Of a stretch of DNA of 59,099 bases, positions 24,709 to 32,485 are shown one piece after another. Location: NCBI GenBank assembly GCA_013360465.1, contig JABWBO010000013.1:1-59099 (forward strand). Reading direction: 5' to 3'. Within the stretch, counting starts at the first letter, position 1. Each line of letters starts with the position of its first letter. Source of the DNA: Anaerolineae bacterium. GTDB taxonomy: Bacteria; Chloroflexota; Anaerolineae; Aggregatilineales; Phototrophicaceae. Made by a program: the position numbers and the translations under genes. The notes under the pieces were generated by a model. It searched no databases, was not told the DNA's origin, and saw only the letters and a program-made list of their open reading frames with translations.

Positions 24709-27700
24709 ATGATCCGATACGCGCTGGCGCCGAACATGCCCCAACCGACCGATCCCTCTGCTCTGTTTCGCCTGAAGCCGCTGCGAGCAGCCCGCGTCTC
24801 CGAAGTCAGCGAGACGACGGCGTCGTCGCCGGTCCCCCCCGAAGAGCGGATCAACTTTCACATCGGCAACCCGCTCCAGGACCCTCGGCTGTCGTCGGCA
24901 TTTCTGCGCACCGCGCTCGGTCTGGACATCCGCGATGAAGCGCTCCGCGACACCGATGCGGATGGGCTGATGGCGCATCTGGCTTGGGATGCCGATAATC
25001 GACCCAAGCTCGATTTCCTGATCCGCGCCATCAACAAGAGCGCGCCGTACATGCCGCGCGGCGGCTATTCGACCAAAGCGCCGCACCGCGTCGTCACGGC
25101 ATTCAGCGCCTGGCTGGAAAGCCAGCAGGAGGGACTACATTACGATACCGGCGAGAAATCCGGTCGGCGCGAGATCATCCTGGCATCGGGCGGCGCGCAG
25201 GAGACGCTGCGCGTCCTGCTGTTCACGCTGTCGTCCTACCTGAAGACGCTGCCTGCCCGCATCGTCTGCTACCGGCACCACCTCCCGCAGCCCTACACGA
25301 CGATCCCTCAGCTGCTGTTCGCCGATCTGCCGGAGGATGAAACGGCGGCATGCAGCCGGCTCGAAGCTCTGCTGAGTGACGGTTCAGCCTTTCCGACGTT
25401 CCTGATCATCGGCAGCGTGCCCAGCGAAGCGGCGCGGCGGCGGCTGCGCGTCCTGAGCCTGGAACGCCCGCTGTTCTTCATCGAAGCGAACAACGCGCCC
25501 AACCATCTGTCGCTGGCGCGCGAAGCCAAGCTGGTGCAGCGCGTCATCCGCCTGCTCACCCCGGCGATCTTCGCCCCGCGTCTGAACGCCCTGTCCACCG
25601 TGTTCGTCGCCGGCAATGCCGATCTGCTGGCGGCTATCGAAAGTATGCATTTCAACCTCAAAGGGACGCCGTCAGCCTCCGAGGTCGAGTTCCTCAGCCT
25701 GCTGCTCGATCAGCAGGCGGCGGCAAAACCGACGGCGAGCCGCTCCGCGCTGCCCCAAGCCCGCTCGACGTTCGAAGGGCTGGAACTGGGCGGGCTGGGA
25801 GAAAGTGCCCTGCCAAGCCTTTCCGAGGCGGTCAGCCGGCGGCTGGACACGCTGATCAGCGCCCGCACCGCGTCGCTCGACCGGACGCTGCACACGCTGG
25901 AAGATCAGGCGGCGGCTTTCGCAACGCGCCTCAAAGGGTCCAGAGACCGCCGCCTGTTCGACGCCTTCGCCTCGCTCGATGCGCGCGCGCTGATCGATCT
26001 GCTGATCGCCACGCTGCACGAACCGGAGACCAGCCGCACCCTGCAGCGCAGCTTCCTCAGCGCCTTCGTCCGCCATCAACCGCAGTATCAGCCCGATGCC
26101 TGTCTGGTGACCAGCGGTTCCTCGCGCACGGCGCTGGGCATCCTGGGCTTCCACTGCGGGATCACCGAAGTCGTGATCCCGGACCTGAGCTGGTCTTACG
26201 AACAGTGCTTCCCGGTCGTCCATGCCGTCCCGCTGACCCCGGCGCTCGATCTCGATGCCGACGCCATGATCGCCAGGCTGGAGGCGCTGCTGCGCCGCGA
26301 TCCCGGCTGGGCACGGCGCGGCGCGGTCGCCATCAACAATCCGCACAACGCCACCGGGCGCATTTTCGCGGAAGAAGCGCTGCACCAACTGATCCTGTTC
26401 TGTCTTGAACACGATATCTATCTGATCGACGATCTGGCGTATCAGAACGTCGCGGCGGTCGATGATCTGCCGGAGATCAAGACGGTGCGCCAAACTGTCT
26501 CCGAACTCATCCGCCTGGGTCTGGTCGCTGACACCAAAGCCGATCTCGTGCTGACCGTGCATTCGATGTCCAAGACCGACTGTCTGGCGGGAGCGCGCCT
26601 GGCTGTGGTCGAAATCCGCGACCGCGCCCTGCGTGCCCGCTTCGAGGCGATCAACGATCACATTCAGCCGAATATCGCCGCGGTCCTCATCACCTATCTG
26701 TTTTATCGCAGCAGCCGGTACGCGGCGCGGGTCTACTGGCATCTGCGCAACGCCCTGTTTGCCGAACGCACGCGCGCGCTGCTGACGGCGGTCGAAAATC
26801 TGCCGCCCGACCGCAACCCCTACCGCATGACCATCATCCCGCCGACGGGCAGCATGTATCCCCTGCTGCAAATCGAGACGCTGCCCGCCGGTCTGTCGCT
26901 CGACTGGCTGGCGTCATCGCTGGCACGGCGCGGTATCGGACTGCTGCCGTTGGCGACCTTCGCCCGCACCGAGAAGGGATTCGAGACCGGGCGCACCACC
27001 TTCCGCCTGACGCTGGGCGGCGTAGACGGAGCTGAAGTCCTGCTGACCAAGACGCGCCGCCTGCTGATCGACCTCAACCGGCTGATCGCCGAGGAAGAAG
27101 CGCGCTACAACCGGCGCACGCCGCGCTGGCGCAACCCGCCGCGCCTCAATGATCGCGCCGCTGAGCTGAACCAGCGCCTCAATGCTGTCGCTGCGGGACT
27201 CCTGGAAGGAGCGGACGAAGCGGCGCTCTGGCGGCAGTTGATGACCGCGCCGCAGCTCGATCTCGCCCGCCTGCAGCGCGAATTCACCCGCCAGTATGTG
27301 CCCGAACGGCTGGCAGTGTTCCGCACGCGCCTGCTCGACCGTGCGCTCATCAGCGACGAACTGATGCGCAAGGCGCAGAGCGATAACGGACGCTGGCTGC
27401 ACGATCGACTGAATCAGGAGTTCATGAAGGACTCGCTCAGCCGCCGGCAGAGTCAGTTTCAGCGCCGCTCCTACGACCGGACCGTTCACCCGACGCAGGT
27501 GTACTCGCTTCAGGCGGAGATGGCGCTCGACGCCATCAACGCCGCGCTGATCGCCGGCAATCCGGTCGCCGCTGACCAGGTCGCGACGGCGCAGCGCGAA
27601 CTGATGCGCGAGTATCTGGGACTCAACGTCAGCATCTCCTCGCGTCAGGAAGCCGACGAGATTCTGCTCGATCTGGCAGCGCTGGAGGCAGGCGAAAACT

Positions 27701-30351
27701 ACGCCGGGCTGTTCTCCGATACCAGCCTGACGCCGTTCCTGTCGTTCTGGAGCGACTGGGATGGCAGCAGCCGCCCTTCCGGGCAGGGACATCAACTGCT
27801 CGCCGCCTTGGTGATGCAGAACGTGCGGCGGATGGCGCGCATCCTGGCGCTGCTGCGTCAAGCCGACCCGACGGTCGCCGTCAGCCCGGAACTGCTGACC
27901 GAACTCAACAGGCTGGAGCAGCGCAACCAGCGCGTCGCCGACATCCTCGACGCCATCACGCAGCTCACCCACCAGCTTGAGCGGCGTTATCGCGGCATCC
28001 TGCCCTACTCGGTCGAGACGACGACGCTGGAACGGCTGGCGACGCGCCTGCGTCTGCGGCGCGACCCGGCGCGCGTGTTGTTTCAGCACAACGACCGCTA
28101 CGAGCAGAAGATGCTCGAACTGCGCCACGAACGGCGCAAGACGCTCGACGACTACTTCGCGCTCAACCGCCGCCTGCGCAAAGAACTGCACACGCTTATC
28201 CCGGCGATCCAGGCGCAGCGAACTGCGGAACCGCTGCTGCGCGAAGTCGTCGGCTATCAGGATATCCTGAAGCGGTCGGTCATCACACCGCGCATCCAGC
28301 AGTCGATGATCACGGCGCGCGATCACTTCGCCATCGACACGACCGTGTACAACCTGCATGAACTGAACATCATCGCAGGCAAGCACAACAACCCCGGCAT
28401 GGCGCTGGCGCTGCAAGTCAGCCTTTCGACCGACCCGGAGGCGCTGGTCGCCCTGGATCGCAAGATGCGCACGCAGCTTGAACAGGCGCGGCGCGATCAC
28501 CCTGGCTGTGAACTGCCGTCAATCTGGCTGGTCCCGCTGTTCGAGGACATCAAGTCGGTCAAGGGCATCCGCAGCTATCTCGACCGGGTATGGGATTATG
28601 CGGCGCAGAGCCGCCAGACCACCGGGTCGGCGCGCGGACGCTTCGCCGAGATCATGACCGAAGTCTTCATCGCCGGGTCGGATCTCAGCCAGCAGGTCAG
28701 CCAGGCTAACAGCGCCTTCCTGTACCAGAAAGCCAAGCATGATATCCAGTCATGGCTGGTCGAACATGGCAGCGCCGAAGCGGTGCGCGTCAAGATGGGC
28801 AGCGGCGAACCGATGCAGCGCCAGGGCGGCTATTATTCGCATGTGGCGGGCGTCAAAGCCTTCCGCGACACCCCGGACGCACGGCAGCGCTTCAGCGCCA
28901 ACCTGATCGGCGCGGCGCGCCGGAGTACGGCTTACGCCGTCACCCCGCTGCAAGGGGTGTTCCTGGGCGGCGAACTGCGCACCTTCCAGAGCAACCTCTC
29001 CGAGCAGATCCGCGCCCTGCCCGCGCGCGATCTGGTCAACCTGCTGCACCACGTGCGGGCAGCGCAGACGATTCACCGCAATGATCTGATTCGCGCCGCC
29101 GAAATGTCGGTCGACAGCCGCCTGATGGCGCGCAGCCGCAGCGCGCAGGAGCTTGAACGGCTGACGATCGGCTCCAGCGACGCGCTCTACGAAGGTTTCC
29201 TCGACGAGCTGACCGACAGCTTCCGCCATATCCTGTACGGACGGGAAGAAGACGTGGTCGGCTTACACATCATCTCGTATTTCATCGGACGCTCGATCCC
29301 GCAGCTTCGGGATCGCCCGTCCAGCCGGCGCACCCTGGGCAGCGGGGCGGAACGCGGTCAGCGTATCCTGGCGAATATCGCCGAGATCATCCCGCTTTCA
29401 AAGCAGGGCAGCCTGCTACGCGCCATCGCCCACAATCAGGCGCAGACCACCCTCCTGGGCGTCAGCCAGCTTACGACCGGCTTGTTCCGCGCGCTGGAAC
29501 GCTTCGCCCAGAAGTCCTTCCGCGAAGCCGAACGCGAGCGCATGATCGCCGACCGGCTGCTGCCACAGCTCCCGGTCTACGAAATCCTCCACACGCTGCG
29601 CATCTATCAGGAACGCGAAGATCAGTTCCTGCGCGCCATCGAGACGGCGTTCCCGGCGGGCAACTCGGCGCTGGTCGCCCTGCGCGAGGACAACGAAGCC
29701 ATGCAGCGCTACCTGCCGCTGTTCCAGCAGGAGCTGCTGCGCCGTCACGGGGTCAACGTCAACCACTTCTTCAACAATCGGGTCTTCATGGCAGATCTGC
29801 TGCCGACGCTGCGCCCCGATCTGGCGGTCATGCTTCAGCGCGATCTGTTCAATACCGACCTTGATGTCCTGCTGGAGGGCGTCAGCGGACGCATCGCCGA
29901 CGACTGGCGGGCGGAGGTCGCCCGGCTGCTCACTGTGCCGCAGCAGATCCACGCCTGGCGCGTCATGATCTGGGACGTGATCGAAAAATCGATCTATCAG
30001 CGCGTGCAGAGCTTCGCCGAACTGGGCACGGCACTGTATGCTGCCACCGCCAACCGGTCAGTCAGCGGCGGGCAGCCCGCCGCGCGCGGGGCGCGGCTTT
30101 CGCCCAACCTGGCGGGGTTCTTCCGCAGCGCCCGCACCGATGACGAAATGCGCGAATTCCTGATCAGCGCGGTCGAGTATCTGAATTCCTTCACCGAAGG
30201 CAACCTGGAAATTCCGGTCAGCATCATCCGCGCCATCCATGATGTCGAGCGCATCGCCCAGATCGAGGAGAGCGCGCTCGCCCCGGAAATGCAGACGCGG
30301 TTCCGGCACTGCCTGCTGCAAATCGCACGGCTGGCGGGAGAAAACGGCTGA
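24709..30351 (+). CDS. Giant fusion: pseudo-aminotransferase, PLP aminotransferase and degenerate PEP-carboxylase-like domain
   Basis: An 1880-residue cytoplasmic protein. Residues about 45-340 follow the fold type I aminotransferase pattern (INFHIGNP, EIILASGGAQETL) but lack the PLP lysine motif. Residues about 400-800 are a complete aminotransferase: NNPHNATGRIF near 542, LIDDLAY, and SMSKTDCLAGARL with PLP lysine Lys622. Residues about 830-1880 track PEP carboxylase end to end: RTVHPTQ (His927, as in TAHPTE), SDWDGSSRP (1015-1022, as in GGDRDGNP), PLFED (1276-1280, as in PLFET), IAGSDLSQQ (Asp1325, as in GYSDSNKD), GSGEPMQRQGG (1364-1374, as in HGRGGSVGRGG), and a C-terminal ENG like the usual NTG. 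Key bases are changed: the lysine after the Asp and the His and Arg of HGRGG are gone, so carboxylase activity is doubtful. The start is uncertain (24709 or 24736). Confidence 0.7.
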   Translation: MIRYALAPNMPQPTDPSALFRLKPLRAARVSEVSETTASSPVPPEERINFHIGNPLQDPRLSSAFLRTALGLDIRDEALRDTDADGLMAHLAWDADNRPKLDFLIRAINKSAPYMPRGGYSTKAPHRVVTAFSAWLESQQEGLHYDTGEKSGRREIILASGGAQETLRVLLFTLSSYLKTLPARIVCYRHHLPQPYTTIPQLLFADLPEDETAACSRLEALLSDGSAFPTFLIIGSVPSEAARRRLRVLSLERPLFFIEANNAPNHLSLAREAKLVQRVIRLLTPAIFAPRLNALSTVFVAGNADLLAAIESMHFNLKGTPSASEVEFLSLLLDQQAAAKPTASRSALPQARSTFEGLELGGLGESALPSLSEAVSRRLDTLISARTASLDRTLHTLEDQAAAFATRLKGSRDRRLFDAFASLDARALIDLLIATLHEPETSRTLQRSFLSAFVRHQPQYQPDACLVTSGSSRTALGILGFHCGITEVVIPDLSWSYEQCFPVVHAVPLTPALDLDADAMIARLEALLRRDPGWARRGAVAINNPHNATGRIFAEEALHQLILFCLEHDIYLIDDLAYQNVAAVDDLPEIKTVRQTVSELIRLGLVADTKADLVLTVHSMSKTDCLAGARLAVVEIRDRALRARFEAINDHIQPNIAAVLITYLFYRSSRYAARVYWHLRNALFAERTRALLTAVENLPPDRNPYRMTIIPPTGSMYPLLQIETLPAGLSLDWLASSLARRGIGLLPLATFARTEKGFETGRTTFRLTLGGVDGAEVLLTKTRRLLIDLNRLIAEEEARYNRRTPRWRNPPRLNDRAAELNQRLNAVAAGLLEGADEAALWRQLMTAPQLDLARLQREFTRQYVPERLAVFRTRLLDRALISDELMRKAQSDNGRWLHDRLNQEFMKDSLSRRQSQFQRRSYDRTVHPTQVYSLQAEMALDAINAALIAGNPVAADQVATAQRELMREYLGLNVSISSRQEADEILLDLAALEAGENYAGLFSDTSLTPFLSFWSDWDGSSRPSGQGHQLLAALVMQNVRRMARILALLRQADPTVAVSPELLTELNRLEQRNQRVADILDAITQLTHQLERRYRGILPYSVETTTLERLATRLRLRRDPARVLFQHNDRYEQKMLELRHERRKTLDDYFALNRRLRKELHTLIPAIQAQRTAEPLLREVVGYQDILKRSVITPRIQQSMITARDHFAIDTTVYNLHELNIIAGKHNNPGMALALQVSLSTDPEALVALDRKMRTQLEQARRDHPGCELPSIWLVPLFEDIKSVKGIRSYLDRVWDYAAQSRQTTGSARGRFAEIMTEVFIAGSDLSQQVSQANSAFLYQKAKHDIQSWLVEHGSAEAVRVKMGSGEPMQRQGGYYSHVAGVKAFRDTPDARQRFSANLIGAARRSTAYAVTPLQGVFLGGELRTFQSNLSEQIRALPARDLVNLLHHVRAAQTIHRNDLIRAAEMSVDSRLMARSRSAQELERLTIGSSDALYEGFLDELTDSFRHILYGREEDVVGLHIISYFIGRSIPQLRDRPSSRRTLGSGAERGQRILANIAEIIPLSKQGSLLRAIAHNQAQTTLLGVSQLTTGLFRALERFAQKSFREAERERMIADRLLPQLPVYEILHTLRIYQEREDQFLRAIETAFPAGNSALVALREDNEAMQRYLPLFQQELLRRHGVNVNHFFNNRVFMADLLPTLRPDLAVMLQRDLFNTDLDVLLEGVSGRIADDWRAEVARLLTVPQQIHAWRVMIWDVIEKSIYQRVQSFAELGTALYAATANRSVSGGQPAARGARLSPNLAGFFRSARTDDEMREFLISAVEYLNSFTEGNLEIPVSIIRAIHDVERIAQIEESALAPEMQTRFRHCLLQIARLAGENG

Positions 30352-30410
30352 ATCGGGGTTTCGGGCGAGCGGATGCCCCGAATAATCGCAGTTCCAGTTC
30401 AGCCCACCCC

Positions 30411-30460
30411 TTGACAGCCGTGTGGTAACTTCGCTATGATATATTGGAAAATGACGATAT
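30411..30460 (+). promoter_or_regulatory. arsR-type promoter with adjoining operator
   Basis: TTGACA (30411-30416) and TATGAT (30435-30440) are separated by 18 bases. Directly downstream, covering the expected transcription start, is ATATTGGAAAATGACGATAT (30441-30460). Its reverse complement matches 30791-30809 at 17 of 19 positions, so this is the probable binding site of the repressor encoded at 30467, giving autorepression. Confidence 0.75.
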
Positions 30461-30466
30461 GATCGC

Positions 30467-30769
30467 GTGAACAATCAGATCGCACTCTCCCATGATCTCC
30501 TGGAATTCGTGAAGTCCATCGCCAGCGAAACGCGCATGAGTATTCTCTTGCTCTTTCTCGACGGACAGGAACGCACCGTCAGTCAGATTACCGAGGCGAT
30601 CAATCTGCGACAGCCGACGACTTCGGAACATCTGGCGGTAATGAAGCGTTCAGGTGTGCTGACTTCTGAAAAACGCGGGAAAGAAGTCTATTATCGCCCG
30701 AACAGGCTGCGTATTGCCCAGCAATTGGAGTACCTCAGCAGCCTTCTGAAACAGTGCTGCGCAGAGTAG
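30467..30769 (+). CDS. ArsR/SmtB-family winged-helix repressor
   Basis: A 100-residue regulator starting at GTG 30467, only about 20 bases after the predicted transcription start and with no clear ribosome binding site. The DNA-recognition region reads TVSQITEAINLRQPTTSEHLAVMKRSGVL (split here as TVSQITEAINLRQP and TTSEHLAVMKRSGVL), followed by the wing KRGKEVYYRP. The classical metal-binding ELCVCDL motif is absent; a CC pair lies at the C-terminus, so sensing of a metal or thiol signal by those cysteines is possible but unproven. It shares an operator with the downstream methyltransferase gene. Confidence 0.9.
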   Translation: MNNQIALSHDLLEFVKSIASETRMSILLLFLDGQERTVSQITEAINLRQPTTSEHLAVMKRSGVLTSEKRGKEVYYRPNRLRIAQQLEYLSSLLKQCCAE

Positions 30770-30790
30770 CACTCTTTTTTTGGTGCAATG

Positions 30791-30809
30791 TATCGTCATA
30801 TTCCGATAT
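30791..30809. promoter_or_regulatory. Second copy of the ArsR operator, upstream of the methyltransferase
   Basis: TATCGTCATATTCCGATAT, with half sites TATCG and CGATA around an 8-base centre, 28 bases before the methyltransferase ATG. It matches the reverse complement of 30441-30459 at 17 of 19 positions. Its presence between the two genes suggests separate control of the methyltransferase by the same repressor. Confidence 0.75.
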
Positions 30810-30837
30810 GTCAATATTTTGTACACGGAGGAAGCTG

Positions 30838-31518
30838 ATGCAATCACCGATGGTCGAAGCCACTCATCAGGAAAGGCGCGTGCAGTCCTATTACACCTGG
30901 CGGGCTTCAAACTACGACGCCGCGACCGGGTTTGAAGCAGAACATCATCTGGAAGCCATCAGAAGAGCCGCCATACGAGAGGGGCAGCATGTTCTCGAAG
31001 CCGCCTGTGGGACGGGTCGCGCTACCGTCGATCTGGCAGACGCGGTGGGCGCATCCGGCAGGGTTGATGCCCTTGATCTGACCGACGCCATGCTGGATCA
31101 AGCCCGCGCAAAGATCGACCAGCGAGGATTCAGCAGCAGAGTGCATTTCAAACAGGGCAATGCTAAAGCGCTTCCCTACCCTGACGCATCATTCGATGTC
31201 CTCTACAACGGCTATATGTTCGATCTCATCCCGTTTGAGGGTTTTCTGCCAATTCTCACGGAGTTTCGCCGGGTGTTGAAGCCGGGCGGAAGGCTGGTGC
31301 TGGTCAATATGAGCAAACCCGACTCCCGCAAGACCTTTTTCGAGCGGCTCTATGAGCGAGGATGGGCGGTCATGCCCTGCCGTCCAGTGCTGATGAGCAG
31401 TTATCTGGAGCCGCTCGGCTTCACAGGCGTTCAGCGCCTCTACCGCCCCAGTCGCGGGCGGATCGTCTCGAAGCTTTGGGGGCAAGAGATCGTGCTTGCC
31501 AACAAGGCGCAGACCTAA
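30838..31518 (+). CDS. Class I SAM-dependent methyltransferase (UbiE-like)
   Basis: A 226-residue soluble enzyme. The ATG at 30838 has GGAGGAA 5-6 bases upstream; a longer frame from 30754 overlaps the operator. Motif I VLEAACGTGRATVDLA (SAM binding), the acidic residue of VDALDLTDAML and the post-motif GNAKALPYPDASFDVL are clear, as is the RRVLKPGGRLVLVN segment. Despite the ArsR neighbour it lacks the conserved cysteines of ArsM arsenite methyltransferase, so the substrate is more likely a small hydrophobic molecule or quinone-like compound. It is controlled from its own operator copy. Confidence 0.85.
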   Translation: MQSPMVEATHQERRVQSYYTWRASNYDAATGFEAEHHLEAIRRAAIREGQHVLEAACGTGRATVDLADAVGASGRVDALDLTDAMLDQARAKIDQRGFSSRVHFKQGNAKALPYPDASFDVLYNGYMFDLIPFEGFLPILTEFRRVLKPGGRLVLVNMSKPDSRKTFFERLYERGWAVMPCRPVLMSSYLEPLGFTGVQRLYRPSRGRIVSKLWGQEIVLANKAQT

Positions 31519-31564
31519 GGAAGTCCTGCCCTGAGAACCGGGACTCTGCCGTCGGGATGCGTCC

Positions 31565-32485
31565 TCAGGAGAACAGGAAACGCATCCCCTCGATGAACCC
31601 TGGTCGCCAGACATCCCAGTCGTGTCCCCCGTCGTAGACCCGCAGTTCGGCAGTGATGTTGGGGACGCGCACCACATGGTTGAAGAACATGTGCGCTTCC
31701 ATATCGAGATCGTGCATCCGCTCCTCGTAGTTCGGGTTGCGCCACTCGTCATCGCCGACGGCGATGAAGGTGCTGAGGGGCAGACCGCTCGCCTGCACAG
31801 ACGCGAGCAGCGCCGGATAGTTCAAACTCTGGTAGATGTCCTCGTCGAACAGCACATCACCGCGACCGAACGCGCCGAATTCACGGGTGCTGGAATCGCG
31901 AGGGGGCAGCGGGAAGTAGACCGCCGGGCTGAGGACGAGCGCGCCCCTGAAGCGCTGCGGATACGCCATCGTCCAGCGAATGGCTCCGTAAGCGCCCATC
32001 GAGTAGCCGCCGACGAAGCGCCCGTCGCGTTCAGTCCGCGTGCGATAGGTCGCGTCGATGTGCGGAATTAGGTCCCGCATGACGGCGGTCTCGACCTGCT
32101 CCGCCTGATAGAGCGTCCCGGTGTACTGCGAATCGACGTAATAGCTCGCCCGCGAACTGGACGGCATATCGGGCAGGACCGCGATGATCGGCGGAATCTC
32201 CCCGGAGGCGATCAGCGCGTCAAGCGTGTCATGCACCCTCAGCCAGGCTGTGCCGGTGTCGCCGCGCCCGTGCAGCAGATAGATCACCGGGTAGCGTTCG
32301 CCGGACTGATCATATCCGGCTGGCAGGATGATGTTGTAGCGAAAATCGCGGTGGAGGGTGTCCGAAAAGAACGACTCGCGCAAGGTGATGCTTTCCTCCT
32401 GTCCGAGCGATACGCCGGCAAGCGCCAAGACCAGTCCAAGGCTGATCAGCAGGCAGAGCGGCTTCAGCATCATCACGCCTCTCAT
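31565..32485 (-). CDS. Secreted esterase, alpha/beta hydrolase (esterase D / feruloyl esterase-like)
   Basis: A 306-residue exported hydrolase with a signal peptide to about residue 29 (LGQ). The nucleophile elbow is GYSMGAYG with Ser162, the oxyanion region YLLHGRGDTG is upstream, and the catalytic histidine lies in DGGHDWDVW near the C-terminus. This subfamily removes acyl groups from sugars or polysaccharides. It is the last gene of the long ARH operon; its ATG overlaps the stop of the preceding gene by 4 bases. A start at ATG 32470 with GAGAGG upstream is also possible. Being exported, it may deacylate the substrate before import. Confidence 0.85.
   Translation of the reverse strand: MRGVMMLKPLCLLISLGLVLALAGVSLGQEESITLRESFFSDTLHRDFRYNIILPAGYDQSGERYPVIYLLHGRGDTGTAWLRVHDTLDALIASGEIPPIIAVLPDMPSSSRASYYVDSQYTGTLYQAEQVETAVMRDLIPHIDATYRTRTERDGRFVGGYSMGAYGAIRWTMAYPQRFRGALVLSPAVYFPLPPRDSSTREFGAFGRGDVLFDEDIYQSLNYPALLASVQASGLPLSTFIAVGDDEWRNPNYEERMHDLDMEAHMFFNHVVRVPNITAELRVYDGGHDWDVWRPGFIEGMRFLFS

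Noticed and set aside
30467-31518. Arsenic resistance operon
   Set aside because: The regulator lacks the ELCVCDL metal site, the methyltransferase lacks ArsM cysteines, and no arsB, arsC or acr3 is present.
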